A stretch of DNA of 64,000 nucleotides from contig JAIDCJ010000021.1 in NCBI GenBank assembly GCA_029055875.1, forward strand, positions 25,245 to 89,244, in the 5' to 3' direction. The notes beneath the pieces were generated by a model that did no database searches, was not told the origin of the DNA, and saw nothing but the letters and a program-made list of their open reading frames with translations. This stretch comes from Clostridia bacterium (GTDB taxonomy: Bacteria; Bacillota; Clostridia; Christensenellales; Borkfalkiaceae). A program made the translations under genes and the position numbers. Shown here piece by piece: positions 10,498 through 21,140 of this stretch (position 1 is the stretch's first letter; each line of letters opens with the position of its first letter).

Positions 10498-11327
10498 CGG
10501 GATTTATCAATATTTTCAAAGAAGAGGGGGTTTCCTCGGCGTTCGTAACCAATCGGGTGAAGTGGCTGTGCCGCACCCCTGCGGGGCATATGGGAACGCT
10601 CGATCCGCTCGCTTCGGGAGTGCTTCCCGTGGGCGTGGGGAATGCAACCCGCCTCTTCGATTATTTTTCGGGGAAAACCAAAGTATATACGGCGCGGTTC
10701 CGCTTCGGCGTAACGACCGATACGCTCGATCGCGAGGGCGAGCTCATTCTCGGCGGGCGGGTTCCGAATGCGGAAGAGATTGCGCGCGTACTGCCTTCGC
10801 TTATCGGCGAGATAGAACAGATTCCGCCGAAGTACAGCGCAAAGAGCGTGAACGGAAAGCGCGGGTACGAGCTCGCAAGGGCGGGCGAGGAGTTTTCTCT
10901 CCCTGCAAAAAAGGTACGCGTGGAAAGCTTCCGTTTGTTGGAGCAGACGGGCGCGGACGAATTTTCCTTTGAAATCGTCTGCGGCGGCGGAACGTATATC
11001 CGCGCCTTGGCAAGAGATTTGGCGGGGCTTTTAGATACGAACGGGTATATGTCCGCTTTAACGCGGAACCAAAGCGGCGTCTTCACGGAAGAAACCGCCG
11101 TGCGGCTGGATACGCTCACGCGCGAGAACGTGGAAGAGTATCTTATTCCCACGGAAAACGTATTGCCCTATCCCGCGCTTGGGGAAGTGGACGGGCGCAT
11201 TTTCAACGGCGTCAGCGTGCCTTGTGCGCAAAAGGATGGGCTCTATAAACTTTACTTAAACGGCGCGTTTTACGGCCTCGCAAGAGTAGCAAACGGCGTA
11301 GTGCGTGCGGAGAAAAAATTATGTTAA
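10494..11327 (+). CDS. truB: tRNA pseudouridine(55) synthase TruB
   Basis: GHMGTLDPLASGVLPVGVG catalytic motif. Confidence 0.96.
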   Translation: MTGFINIFKEEGVSSAFVTNRVKWLCRTPAGHMGTLDPLASGVLPVGVGNATRLFDYFSGKTKVYTARFRFGVTTDTLDREGELILGGRVPNAEEIARVLPSLIGEIEQIPPKYSAKSVNGKRGYELARAGEEFSLPAKKVRVESFRLLEQTGADEFSFEIVCGGGTYIRALARDLAGLLDTNGYMSALTRNQSGVFTEETAVRLDTLTRENVEEYLIPTENVLPYPALGEVDGRIFNGVSVPCAQKDGLYKLYLNGAFYGLARVANGVVRAEKKLC

Positions 11328-12175
11328 AGGTATTGCACGAAGGAGAAAAATATTCCGCGCCCTGTGCGCTGCTTCTCGGCGGGTTCGACGGATTCCATAT
11401 CGGGCACGAAACGCTCTTGAATGCGGCGAAAAAGACGGGGCTTCCCGTGGGGCTTACGAGTATTTCAGGCGGCAAGGCGGGCGGAGATATTTTCACTTTT
11501 TCGGAGCGCGAAAAAATATTCGGGGACGCGGGGTTCTCCTTCGTTTTGGAAATCGAATTTTCCGAACAGCTGAAAAATACTCCTGCGGAAGATTTTCTGA
11601 AAGACTTATTCGGGAAAGTTTCCGCTCAAGCGGTGTTCTGCGGCGAGGACTTCCGTTTCGGGAAGGGTGCGCTCGGAACGACCGCGCTTTTGAAAGAGGT
11701 TGCGCCCTGCCCCGTCACCGTGCTTCCGCTCAAAACCGCGGGCGGGGAGAAAATTGCAACTTCCACCGTAAAGAAGCTGCTCGCAGAGGGCGATTTGGCG
11801 GCAGTCAATCAAATTTTAACGGGCGGGTTTTTCGTAGCCGGCACCGTCGAGCACGGGCGCGGCGTGGGGCATACCTACGGTTTCCCGACGCTCAATCTCA
11901 CTTATCCGAAAGAGAAATTTCCTTTGCGCGAGGGCGTGTACGGCGGGTATGCCGAGACGGAAGCGGGGCGGTTTCCCGCAATTATCAACTTCGGTGCGCG
12001 GCCTACGTTCGGCGTAGAAGAGAAGAAAGCGGAGGCGTACCTCAAAGGTTTTTCGGGGGATTTGTACGGAAAGACCGTACGGCTGTTCCCCACGCAGTTT
12101 TTGCGCCCCGTTATGAAATTTGAATCGAAAGAGGAACTTGAAAATCAACTCAAAAAGGACATTGAAAAGGTATGA
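11321..12175 (+). CDS. ribF: Bifunctional riboflavin kinase/FAD synthetase
   Basis: GGFDGFHIGHETLL and C-terminal flavokinase (GRGVGHTYGFPTLNL). Confidence 0.95.
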   Translation: MLKVLHEGEKYSAPCALLLGGFDGFHIGHETLLNAAKKTGLPVGLTSISGGKAGGDIFTFSEREKIFGDAGFSFVLEIEFSEQLKNTPAEDFLKDLFGKVSAQAVFCGEDFRFGKGALGTTALLKEVAPCPVTVLPLKTAGGEKIATSTVKKLLAEGDLAAVNQILTGGFFVAGTVEHGRGVGHTYGFPTLNLTYPKEKFPLREGVYGGYAETEAGRFPAIINFGARPTFGVEEKKAEAYLKGFSGDLYGKTVRLFPTQFLRPVMKFESKEELENQLKKDIEKV

Positions 12176-12789
12176 ACCTTTGTTGTAAAAATTTGCCCGA
12201 AGGCTGGGTGCTTCACGATACCATTGATTTGAAAGCGAACAAGAAAGCTTTTTGGCTTGTAAACGGGCTTAGCCTTTTGGTTTTCGGTTTGTTTATCCTT
12301 ATCGGATGGTTTATTGTAAACCCGATAGACGCAATAAACGAAACTGCGGGAGATATTTTTGTGCCCGTTTTCGTGTTGCTTGGCGGGCTTGTGGTATATG
12401 TTGTTGTGCATGAACTTACTCACGGAGTATTTCTTTCTGCATTTACCAAAATGAAACCTAAGTTCGGTTTTGTCGGCTGGGCTGCATATTGCGGTAACGA
12501 GGGGTATTGTGATAAACCGCGATACGCCGTTGTTGCGCTTGCCCCGCTCGTATTTTGGGGAATCGTTTTCGGTATGTTGAATGTGTTTTTTCACGAAGGA
12601 ATTTGGTTTTGGATCATCTGGTTTCTGCAAGCAATGAATGTCGGCGGTTCATCGGGTGATCTGTATGTTTCGTGTAAACTGGTAAAATATCCCCAAGAAA
12701 TTCTTGTACAGGATATAGGAACCAGAATGCAAGTTTATTGCCGTGCGGCAGAGAAAATTGCCGAAACGGACGGAGGAGAAGGCGTATGA
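12172..12789 (+). CDS. DUF3267-type membrane zinc metalloprotease
   Basis: HELTHG (HExxH) after a TM segment, several TM helices. Confidence 0.8.
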   Translation: MNLCCKNLPEGWVLHDTIDLKANKKAFWLVNGLSLLVFGLFILIGWFIVNPIDAINETAGDIFVPVFVLLGGLVVYVVVHELTHGVFLSAFTKMKPKFGFVGWAAYCGNEGYCDKPRYAVVALAPLVFWGIVFGMLNVFFHEGIWFWIIWFLQAMNVGGSSGDLYVSCKLVKYPQEILVQDIGTRMQVYCRAAEKIAETDGGEGV

Positions 12790-13640
12790 TTAAATTCGGA
12801 CCGAGCGGGAATAGTGAAAGCTTTTATGCGGCGGGCTACGAGCACAGCGAGGATTCGGCGGCGTTCGTAAAGGAGCACGGGCTCGACTGCTTTGAATATT
12901 CCTTCGGACGCGGCGTGAGAATGACCGAGGCAAAGGCGCGCTCCATCGGCGCGGCGTTTGAAAAAGAGGGCGTGGAAATTTCCGCGCACGCGCCGTACTT
13001 TATCAACCTCGGCAACCCCGACGACGAGATGGCGGCAAAGTCCTACGGCTACGTTTTAGACAGCGCGAAAACCTTGAAGCTTATGGGCGGCAACCGCGTG
13101 GTGTTCCACCCCGCCGCGCAGGGCAAAGAGGGGCGCGAAATCGTAGTGATGCGTTGCGAAGAGCGGCTGAATATCCTGCGCGATTATATCTATCTGAACG
13201 GTTTGCAGGATTTGACGTTCTGTCCCGAAACCATGGGCAAGCTTGCGCAAATCGGCACGGTGGAAGAAATCACGCGCTTTTGCAAGGTGGATAAAATCTA
13301 TACGCCCTGCGTCGATTTCGGGCACGTCAATTCGCGCGAGCAGGGGAGCCTGAAAACGGCGGACGATTATAAGCGTTTGCTCGGATATATGATTGACCAA
13401 CTCGGCTTCGAGCGTATGCAGCATTTCCACGTGCATTTCTCGAAAATCATGTACGGCGCGAAGGGGGAGATAAAGCATTTGACTTTTGAGGATACGGTGT
13501 ACGGCCCCGAATTTGAACCGCTTGCCGAGGTGCTTGCGGAGTGGAAGTTAGAGCCCTATATCGTGAGCGAATCGGCGGGCACGCAGATAGAGGACGCCGC
13601 CTACATGAAGCGGGCTTACGAGCAGGCACTCAGGGGATAG
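12786..13640 (+). CDS. nfo: Deoxyribonuclease IV (endonuclease IV)
   Basis: AP-endonuclease-2 TIM barrel: SAHAPYFINL, CPETMGK, PCVDFGHVNSRE, HVHFSK. Confidence 0.88.
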   Translation: MIKFGPSGNSESFYAAGYEHSEDSAAFVKEHGLDCFEYSFGRGVRMTEAKARSIGAAFEKEGVEISAHAPYFINLGNPDDEMAAKSYGYVLDSAKTLKLMGGNRVVFHPAAQGKEGREIVVMRCEERLNILRDYIYLNGLQDLTFCPETMGKLAQIGTVEEITRFCKVDKIYTPCVDFGHVNSREQGSLKTADDYKRLLGYMIDQLGFERMQHFHVHFSKIMYGAKGEIKHLTFEDTVYGPEFEPLAEVLAEWKLEPYIVSESAGTQIEDAAYMKRAYEQALRG

Positions 13641-13657
13641 AATTTTTTCAAAAACCG

Positions 13658-13686
13658 TTGACTTGAGAGAGCGTATTTGGTATAAT
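13658..13686 (+). promoter_or_regulatory. SigA-type promoter immediately upstream of the M24 peptidase start codon
   Basis: TTGACT-17 nt-TATAAT ending 11 nt before the ATG at 13698. Confidence 0.75.
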
Positions 13687-13697
13687 ATGGATAGCCT

Positions 13698-14747
13698 ATG
13701 GAAGTTTCAAGCAAAATATTTGCAGGGGCAGGTGCGGACGCACTTTTCATCGAGCAAGATTTTATCCGTCGGTATCTGACGGGGTTCTATTCCACCGACG
13801 GCTATGCGGTCGTTACGCGGGAGGGATGTACGTTCGTCGTCGATTCCCGATACTTTGAAGCGGCGGAAAAAGCGTTAAAAAATACGAATATCAAGCTCGT
13901 TGAAGGGTTATATAAACAGGCGGAAGCGCTTCTTAGCGGTGCGAAAACCGTGGGAGTTCCCTATCCGTTTACAAACCTTTCCCGCGCGGAAACGCTCAAA
14001 AAGAACGGTTTTGCCCTCACCGACTGTATGCCAGCATTACAAGCGGCAATGGAAATAAAAACTTCCAAAGAAATCGCGCTCATCGAAAAGGCGTGCGAAA
14101 TCGCAGAAGACGCGTATCTTTCGCTTCTTCCCGAAATCAAAGAGGGAATGACGGAGAGCGAGGTTGCCGCGCTTCTCGAATACAAAATGCGGAAGTTCGG
14201 CGCAAGCGGCGTATCGTTTGAAACAATCGTCGCGTTCGGGGCAAACGGCAGTGTGCCGCACCACGAAACGGGAAATACCAAGCTCAAATTCGGCGACGCG
14301 GTGCTCATTGACTTCGGTTGCAAATACGAGGGGTATTGTTCGGACTGTACCAGAACCTTCCTCTTCGGCGACGATAAAAAACACGAAGATTTCAAAAAGG
14401 TCTACGCTCAGGTGCTTCATGCGCACGAGCTCGTAAAAGAGAAAACCGTTGCGGGCATGACGGGGCGCGATTCGGACGAAATTGCGCGCGGGTATCTGCG
14501 CACGAAGGGGCTTGATAAATATTTCACGCATTCCTTGGGGCACGGCATCGGGCTGCAAATTCACGAGTATCCCGTGCTTGCACCGAAAAGCGAACAGGTC
14601 TTAAAGGACGGCATGGTCTTTTCCGACGAACCGGGGGTATACCTCGCGGGGGAATTGGGAATCCGCATCGAAGACAGCGTGTATATGACGGGCGGAAAAG
14701 TAAAATCATTCATGAAAAAAACAGAGAGAAATCTCATAATTTTGTAA
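13698..14747 (+). CDS. Xaa-Pro aminopeptidase, M24 family
   Basis: Metal ligands in IDFGCKYEGYCSDCTRTF, THSLGHGIGLQIHE, DGMVFSDEPGVY, GIRIEDSV. Confidence 0.92.
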   Translation: MEVSSKIFAGAGADALFIEQDFIRRYLTGFYSTDGYAVVTREGCTFVVDSRYFEAAEKALKNTNIKLVEGLYKQAEALLSGAKTVGVPYPFTNLSRAETLKKNGFALTDCMPALQAAMEIKTSKEIALIEKACEIAEDAYLSLLPEIKEGMTESEVAALLEYKMRKFGASGVSFETIVAFGANGSVPHHETGNTKLKFGDAVLIDFGCKYEGYCSDCTRTFLFGDDKKHEDFKKVYAQVLHAHELVKEKTVAGMTGRDSDEIARGYLRTKGLDKYFTHSLGHGIGLQIHEYPVLAPKSEQVLKDGMVFSDEPGVYLAGELGIRIEDSVYMTGGKVKSFMKKTERNLIIL

Positions 14748-14768
14748 ACATTTAAGGAGACTATATTT

Positions 14769-15332
14769 ATGGCACAAATCATGGCAGGCGATATCAGAAA
14801 GGGCACGACGTTTGAATACAAGAGCGGCGTTTACACCGTTACCGAGTTCCAGCACGTAAAACCCGGAAAAGGTGCGGCGTTCGTTCGTACCACCCTTAAA
14901 AACGTGGTTACGGGACAAGTCCTTTCCGACGAAACGTTCAACCCTACCACGAAGCTCGAAACCGCGCAGGTGGAAACCAAGAAAATGACCTATTCCTACA
15001 CGGACGGCGAGTTCTATTACTTCATGGACGAAGAGTTTAACCTTACGCCCCTCAACTACGATCAGGTTGAGGACGCGCTCCGTTATATCCGCGAGAACGA
15101 TACCGTTACCGTGAAATTCCTTTACGACAACGCATTCTCCGTGGAGCCCGAAAACTTCGTAGAGCTCAAAGTCGTAGAAGCGGAACCCGGCGTAAAGGGC
15201 AACACCGCCACCAACGTAACGAAAGCCGCAAAGGTGGAAACCGGTGCAACCTTCCAGGTTCCTATGTTCGTCAACGAGGGCGATACCATTCGTATCGATA
15301 CCCGCACGGGCGAATATATGTCGAGAGTTTAA
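14769..15332 (+). CDS. efp: Elongation factor P
   Basis: EF-P sequence: [16 protein letters not shown]-terminal [11 protein letters not shown]. Confidence 0.97.
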   Translation: MAQIMAGDIRKGTTFEYKSGVYTVTEFQHVKPGKGAAFVRTTLKNVVTGQVLSDETFNPTTKLETAQVETKKMTYSYTDGEFYYFMDEEFNLTPLNYDQVEDALRYIRENDTVTVKFLYDNAFSVEPENFVELKVVEAEPGVKGNTATNVTKAAKVETGATFQVPMFVNEGDTIRIDTRTGEYMSRV

Positions 15333-15427
15333 TTCCCTCGCATCAGCTTAACAATTACGGACAGCTCGTTTCCGAAACCGGACGCGGGCTGAAAGTTTAT
15401 TTCGGCGTTTGAAAAAAGAGTGTGTAT

Positions 15428-16267
15428 ATGAAGGTTACCTATCTCGGAACGGGCGCGGCGGAAGGAATTCCCGCGCTGTTCTGTCAATGCGAATATTGCA
15501 GGGGCGTGCGTGCACGCGGCGGGAAAGAGATCCGTTCGCGCGCGCAGGTGCTTGTGGACGGAGAGCTATCCATAGACTTCCCGCCCGACGCGTTCTATCA
15601 CGGCGCGACGTCGGGGATTGACCTTTCCGCGGTGAAGTACCTTCTCGTTACCCATTCGCATATGGACCACTTCTACGCGCAGGACTTTATTCTCAGGGGC
15701 TATAAGTACGCCCGCGATATGCGCGCGCCCGCTCTCGATATTTACGGCAACGCGGAAGTAGGGGAAGTGTTCGCCGAAAGCACCCGAAGAGAAATGCGGG
15801 ACAGTGTTGCGGAGAATATTAAAATTCATACGGTAGGCGCGTTCGAGGAATTGCGCTTCGGCGGCTTTTGCGTTCACACGCTTAAGGCACAGCACTCTTC
15901 CAAAAATCCGCTGTTGTACCTCATTGAAAAACAGGATAAGCGCATTCTGCACCTCACCGATACGGGAATGCTTCCCGAAGAGGACTTTGCGTATCTTGCG
16001 CGGCTCGGGGGAAAACCTCTCGATTTGATTACCTTCGACTGCACCTTCCTTTGGAACAAAGCGGACAAGGGCGCGCGGCACATGGGGCTCTATGAGAACG
16101 CAAAAGTATTCAGCCGTTTGCAGGAGATAGGGCTCGCTAGCGCGCATACGAAAAAAGTGATTACGCATTTCTCGCACAACTGCGAGCCGACGGCAAAGAG
16201 CCTGAAACGCGCGGAAGAGGAGTTCGGCGTTGTGGCGGCGTATGACGGCATGACGGTTGAATTATGA
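15428..16267 (+). CDS. MBL-fold metallohydrolase (PhnP-like)
   Basis: LVTHSHMDH motif, N-terminal GTGAAEGIPALFCQCEYC. Confidence 0.85.
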   Translation: MKVTYLGTGAAEGIPALFCQCEYCRGVRARGGKEIRSRAQVLVDGELSIDFPPDAFYHGATSGIDLSAVKYLLVTHSHMDHFYAQDFILRGYKYARDMRAPALDIYGNAEVGEVFAESTRREMRDSVAENIKIHTVGAFEELRFGGFCVHTLKAQHSSKNPLLYLIEKQDKRILHLTDTGMLPEEDFAYLARLGGKPLDLITFDCTFLWNKADKGARHMGLYENAKVFSRLQEIGLASAHTKKVITHFSHNCEPTAKSLKRAEEEFGVVAAYDGMTVEL

Positions 16268-16396
16268 CACTGTATTTATAAATAAGGTTTACATTTTTTT
16301 GAAAAAAGCGTAAAATAGATTTTAGAGAATTGATAATAATTCGGTGCGCGAATGCGACTACGCGCCGATTGCTTTTGCAACTCGAAAGGAGTTTAT

Positions 16397-17239
16397 ATGG
16401 GATTGTTTGCCCGTTTGAAATCGGTATTTTCTAAAAAGAAGAACCCCCCTGTGCTGGGACTTGCGCTCGGCAGCGGCGGGGCGAAGGGGCTTGCCCACCT
16501 CGGCGCGCTCAAAGCGTTCGAGGAAGAGGGAATCGAGTTCCAAATCGTAACGGGTACTTCTATCGGCGCGATTGCGGGTGCGCTGTATGCAAAGGGCTAT
16601 ACTTCCGCGGATATGACGGGCATTATCGAGAGCCTGAACCGTAAAGAGTTTTCCTCGAATCTGCGCCCGTTTGCCGACCTCGCGTTTGCCGAGGAATTTC
16701 TTTCGCAATACCTGGAGGGGGATATGTCCTCTCTGAAAAAACCGTTTGCCTGCTGGGCGACGGACGGCTCGAATAACGAGGGCGTGCTCTTAAATTCGGG
16801 GAATATTGCCCGCGCGGTGACTGCCTCCGCCGCAATCCCGCCCTTTTTCAGAGCGGTGGAAATCGACGGCGTAAGGCTTTACGACGGCGTGTACACCAAC
16901 GCCATTCCCGCAGACGTATGCAGGGAGATGGGCGCGGATATCGTCGTTTCCATCGACCTTTCCGCCTACGTTCGCCCCGACGAGGAAAAGGGACGGCTGA
17001 GCCGCTTGGTTGGCTCTGCCATTAACGCGTTCGTGCCTGTAAAAACGCTCGATAACGCCAAGTCGCGCGGATATGACGCGACGGACGTCATGCTGAAACC
17101 TTATCTTTACGATTACCGCGCAACCGACGTTGCGCCCGCCGCAATGGACGCCATGATGGAAATCGGCTACAACGAGGCGAAGGATAAGATGCAGGAAATT
17201 AAGGACGCAATCAATAACTTTAAGAGAAATAAAAATTGA
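16397..17239 (+). CDS. Patatin-like phospholipase (RssA/YchK type)
   Basis: GSGGAKGLAHLG oxyanion loop, GTSIG nucleophile elbow, DGVYTN. Confidence 0.92.
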   Translation: MGLFARLKSVFSKKKNPPVLGLALGSGGAKGLAHLGALKAFEEEGIEFQIVTGTSIGAIAGALYAKGYTSADMTGIIESLNRKEFSSNLRPFADLAFAEEFLSQYLEGDMSSLKKPFACWATDGSNNEGVLLNSGNIARAVTASAAIPPFFRAVEIDGVRLYDGVYTNAIPADVCREMGADIVVSIDLSAYVRPDEEKGRLSRLVGSAINAFVPVKTLDNAKSRGYDATDVMLKPYLYDYRATDVAPAAMDAMMEIGYNEAKDKMQEIKDAINNFKRNKN

Positions 17240-18171
17240 AGCATCATACAATCGGGAAGATCGTTTTTGTTTCGCTGTGCGTCGGGCTTGCTTTACTGCT
17301 TGCGCTCTTGGAATATTTTGTTCCGCTCCGCACGCTCTTGCCCGCTATCCGAATCGAACCCCGCGCGGAAGGGGAAATGCGCGTGCATTTTATGGGCGTA
17401 GGCGAGGGCGATTGTACGATTTTGGAATTCCCCGACGGGAACGTTCTCGTCGTCGATTCGGGCGACGGCTCGTTCGATACCGAGAATAAACTCATTCGCT
17501 ACGTAAAGGGCCTTAACGCCACTTCTTATTCCGTTGTTGCCACGCACGCGGATATCGACCATTACGGCGGGTTCGCGGAGCTCATTCGCACGTTCGGCGC
17601 GGATACGGTTTACACGCCGTTTGCTAAGTCTTATGTAGGCGCATACAAACGGTTTACCGCGGCGGTAAAGGACAGCGGCGCTCAGGTTCAAACGCTCATG
17701 CGGTATTCGGTGATAGACAACCCTTCGGGTGCGTACGCCGTTTGCATTTCTCCCGCTTCTGCGGGCGCGCAGGACGATAACGACGGTTCTACCGTGTTGT
17801 TCGTCAGCTACTTAGGGATAAACCTTTTACTCGGCGCGGATATTTCGGGAAGCCGCGAGCAGCAGCTTCTTGACGAATACGCGCTTATGGAGGGCATTTT
17901 CGACAGCGGAGAGTTCCGCGTACGGCTGGAGGATACCGATATTCTGAAGGTATCGCACCACGGTTCGGCGTACTCTTCGTCGGAGGAATGGCTCTCGCTT
18001 CTAAGTCCCGAGGTTGCCGTAGTCACCTGCGGCAGAGGGAACATATATTCCCACCCTGCGGCGGAATCGGTAGCAAGGCTTGCGGGTATCGGTGCGGATA
18101 TCTACCGCACGGACGAGCTTGGGAATATCGTCATCAGCATCAAAAACGGAAACTTTTTTATTTTGGAGTAA
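17236..18171 (+). CDS. ComEC/Rec2-related MBL-fold hydrolase with N-terminal TM
   Basis: HADIDHYGG, DNDGSTVLFVSY, LKVSHHGS motifs. Confidence 0.87.
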   Translation: MKHHTIGKIVFVSLCVGLALLLALLEYFVPLRTLLPAIRIEPRAEGEMRVHFMGVGEGDCTILEFPDGNVLVVDSGDGSFDTENKLIRYVKGLNATSYSVVATHADIDHYGGFAELIRTFGADTVYTPFAKSYVGAYKRFTAAVKDSGAQVQTLMRYSVIDNPSGAYAVCISPASAGAQDDNDGSTVLFVSYLGINLLLGADISGSREQQLLDEYALMEGIFDSGEFRVRLEDTDILKVSHHGSAYSSSEEWLSLLSPEVAVVTCGRGNIYSHPAAESVARLAGIGADIYRTDELGNIVISIKNGNFFILE

Positions 18172-18175
18172 ACAT

Positions 18176-19306
18176 ATGAAAATTACTACGGCGGGCGAAT
18201 CGCACGGAAAAGCGATTATTGCAATTATCGAGGGACTGCCTTCGGGGCTTGCAATCGATTTAGACGAAATAAACGCGCAGCTCGCTTTGCGCCAAAGCGG
18301 ATACGGCAGAGGCGGCAGACAAAAAATCGAAAAGGACGAAGTGGAAATTCTTGCGGGCGTGCGGAATAAAACGACGCTCGGCAGTCCCGTTGCGCTTGCC
18401 GTGTTTAACCGCGACTATGAGAATTGGAAGGCGTATATGGCACCCGAGGGGTGCGACGTTTCCGAGCGTACGCTCACCAAGGTGCGCCCCGGACATGCCG
18501 ACCTTGCGGGCACGAAAAAATTCTACACTCAGGACGCTCGCAATATTTTGGAGCGCGCTTCCGCCCGCGAAACTGCGGTGCGCGTGGCAGCGGGCAGTAT
18601 CTGCCGTCAGCTCTTAAAAACGCTCGGTGTGGAAATCACGGGCTACGTTCGTTCGGTGGCTTCCGTGAAGGACGAGAAAGAATATACGTTTGAGGAAATT
18701 CAAAAGGGGCGGCTTTCCGACCTCTTTATGATAGACGGAAAAAAGCAGGACGAGGCAAAGCGCACGATTGAAAAAATAAAGGCGGACGGCAATACCTGCG
18801 GCGGCGTCTTGGAGCTTCGCGTAAAGGGCTTAAAGAGCGGCTTCGGCAGTTGTATGACGTATGCCGAAAAGTTAGACGCACGCCTTGCGGGTGCGCTCAT
18901 GAGCGTGCAGGCAATCAAGGGCGTGGAAGTCGGGCTCGGCTTCGAGGCGGCGGAAAAATGCGGCAGCGAAGTGCACGACGAAATCTACTTTGAAAAGGGC
19001 GAATACGTTCGCAAAACCAACCGTGCGGGCGGGATTGAGGGCGGTATGAGTAACGGCGAAGAGATTATCATTCGCGCGGCAATGAAGCCCATTCCCACGC
19101 TCATGCGCGGCTTAAATACCGTTGATATTCTCACGAAAGAAGCGTGCCGCGCGGCCGCAGAACGGAGCGACGTTACGGCGATTCTTGCCTGCGAAGTCAT
19201 TCTCGAAAGCGTGCTTGCGGGTGAGCTTGCGGCGGCTGTGTTAGAGCGTTTGGGCGGGGATAATCTGAAAGAAATTCAGGATCGCTACGGGAGGCTTCCC
19301 GCATGA
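18176..19306 (+). CDS. aroC: Chorismate synthase
   Basis: MKITTAGESHGKAI, RPGHADLAGTKKF, RASARETAVRVAAG. Confidence 0.97.
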   Translation: MKITTAGESHGKAIIAIIEGLPSGLAIDLDEINAQLALRQSGYGRGGRQKIEKDEVEILAGVRNKTTLGSPVALAVFNRDYENWKAYMAPEGCDVSERTLTKVRPGHADLAGTKKFYTQDARNILERASARETAVRVAAGSICRQLLKTLGVEITGYVRSVASVKDEKEYTFEEIQKGRLSDLFMIDGKKQDEAKRTIEKIKADGNTCGGVLELRVKGLKSGFGSCMTYAEKLDARLAGALMSVQAIKGVEVGLGFEAAEKCGSEVHDEIYFEKGEYVRKTNRAGGIEGGMSNGEEIIIRAAMKPIPTLMRGLNTVDILTKEACRAAAERSDVTAILACEVILESVLAGELAAAVLERLGGDNLKEIQDRYGRLPA

Positions 19307-20346
19307 GAACCTTTCAAATTCAAACGGAAGTGCCCGCAGAAAAGAGCGTGATTCTCTGCGAAAAGGGCGCGTTCGAGCGTGAGGAAATTGCGGGTTCGTT
19401 CGTGTTTACCGATACGAACGTGCTTGCCCTCTACGAAAAGAAAATCAAGAAAAAGTTTCCGCGCACGCGCATTTTTGCAATGGAAGCGGGGGAAGAGCAT
19501 AAAACGCCCGAAACGCTTTTTGCGCTGCTGGGCGAAATGGCGAAGGCGGGACTGCACAGAAAAGATACCCTCGTTTGTATCGGCGGCGGCGTCGTGGGGG
19601 ATATCGGCGGGCTTGCAAGCGCGCTGTATATGCGCGGAATAAACTGCGTGCAGGTGCCTACTACCTTGCTTGCGCAGGTAGATTCTTCCGTCGGCGGAAA
19701 GACGGCCGTTGACTTCGAGGGCGTGAAAAATCTCGTTGGCGTATTCCGTCAGCCCTCCCGTGTGATTGTGGACAGCGAATTTTTATCGACGCTTCCCGAG
19801 CGCGAAATCCGTTGCGGCGTGGGGGAAATCGTAAAGCATTCGGCACTCAGCGGCGCGCTGTTCGACCGCCTCGTTGCCAACCGTATGCGACTGTTCGATT
19901 TGGAGTTCCTCGGCGGTATCATAGCAGATAACATTGCAATTAAGGCGGAAATCGTGCAAAGAGATCCGCATGAATCCGGTTTAAGAAAGTTCCTCAATAT
20001 CGGGCATACCACGGGGCACGCGTTCGAGCTCTCGGACGGAAAGCTCTCGCACGGTGAATACGTGCTGTACGGAATGCTCTACGAAATTGAAATTGCAAAG
20101 AAGTATTTGAAGTGCGACGAAGCGTATTTGCGCGTGCTTTATAACTTAGCACTCAAGGCACTCGGCGAAGTGCCGAAAACGGATCCTTTGCAGGCGGCGG
20201 AGCTTGCGAAGCTCGATAAAAAGAATAGCGCGAGTGACAAAATCTCGCTTGCCGTTCCCACGGCAAAGGGGAAATGCGAACTGTTGGAGCTCACCTTTGC
20301 GCAATACAAGCGGGAGCTCAAACGAATCGGGGAGGCGTTATGTTAA
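19303..20346 (+). CDS. aroB: 3-dehydroquinate synthase
   Basis: GGGVVGDIGGLASALYMRG, VPTTLLAQVDSSVGGKTAVD. Confidence 0.97.
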   Translation: MRTFQIQTEVPAEKSVILCEKGAFEREEIAGSFVFTDTNVLALYEKKIKKKFPRTRIFAMEAGEEHKTPETLFALLGEMAKAGLHRKDTLVCIGGGVVGDIGGLASALYMRGINCVQVPTTLLAQVDSSVGGKTAVDFEGVKNLVGVFRQPSRVIVDSEFLSTLPEREIRCGVGEIVKHSALSGALFDRLVANRMRLFDLEFLGGIIADNIAIKAEIVQRDPHESGLRKFLNIGHTTGHAFELSDGKLSHGEYVLYGMLYEIEIAKKYLKCDEAYLRVLYNLALKALGEVPKTDPLQAAELAKLDKKNSASDKISLAVPTAKGKCELLELTFAQYKRELKRIGEALC

Positions 20347-21140
20347 AGCTTGCCGTCATCGGGAAGGACGTTTCAAAATCGCTTAGCCCCTCTATGCATC
20401 ATTTTATTTTGAAGGCAATGGGCGAGAGCTGTTCGTACGATAAAATTTCCATTCCGCCCGAGGAGTTTTCCGCGCGGGCGGAAAAGCTGTTTGAAGCCTA
20501 CGACGCATTCAACGTAACCATTCCCTTCAAGGGGGATATTATTCCCTATTTGAAGGAGCTGAAAGGCGACGCGCTTTCCTTCGGGGCGGTGAATACCGTG
20601 CTTTCCAAGGAGCGTTTCGGGTTCAACACGGACGGCTACGGGTTCCTTTTAATGCTCGAAAATGCGGGCGTGGAAGTGGCGGGCAAAACGGTGCTGGTGC
20701 TCGGCGCGGGCGGCGCGGGCAGAAGCTGTGTGAAAAAACTCATTGAGGCGGGCGCAAAGGTCAGCGTCTATGAGAGAAGCAAAGAAAGACTGCAAAGCGT
20801 TTACGAGGAATTCGGCGGTTTTACGCCGCTTGACGAAATCCCGCTGAAAGCGTTTAATATTATCGTAAACTGCACGGGAATCGGCATGCACGATACGGTG
20901 GGAAAATCGCCCGTCGGGGAAGATTTGCTTGCGCTGTGCAATACGGCGGTCGATCTCATATACGAGCCCGAGGAGTCCGAATTTTTACGGCTTGCAAGGG
21001 GGCTTAATAAGAAAACCGTGAACGGCGCGGCAATGCTCTTTTATCAGGCGTATATGAGCGATTGCATTTATTTAGGGAAAAAACCGTCTGCGGCGCAGGC
21101 GAAAGAGCTATGGAATCACTATCGGGAGGAAGGAATATGA
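20340..21140 (+). CDS. aroE: Shikimate dehydrogenase
   Basis: GKDVSKSLSPSMHH, NVTIPFKGDI, GAVNTV, NTDGYGF. Confidence 0.96.
   Translation: MLKLAVIGKDVSKSLSPSMHHFILKAMGESCSYDKISIPPEEFSARAEKLFEAYDAFNVTIPFKGDIIPYLKELKGDALSFGAVNTVLSKERFGFNTDGYGFLLMLENAGVEVAGKTVLVLGAGGAGRSCVKKLIEAGAKVSVYERSKERLQSVYEEFGGFTPLDEIPLKAFNIIVNCTGIGMHDTVGKSPVGEDLLALCNTAVDLIYEPEESEFLRLARGLNKKTVNGAAMLFYQAYMSDCIYLGKKPSAAQAKELWNHYREEGI

Noticed and set aside
17236-18171. Full ComEC DNA-uptake channel
   Set aside because: Only the MBL hydrolase domain with one TM is present; no competence-domain membrane core.
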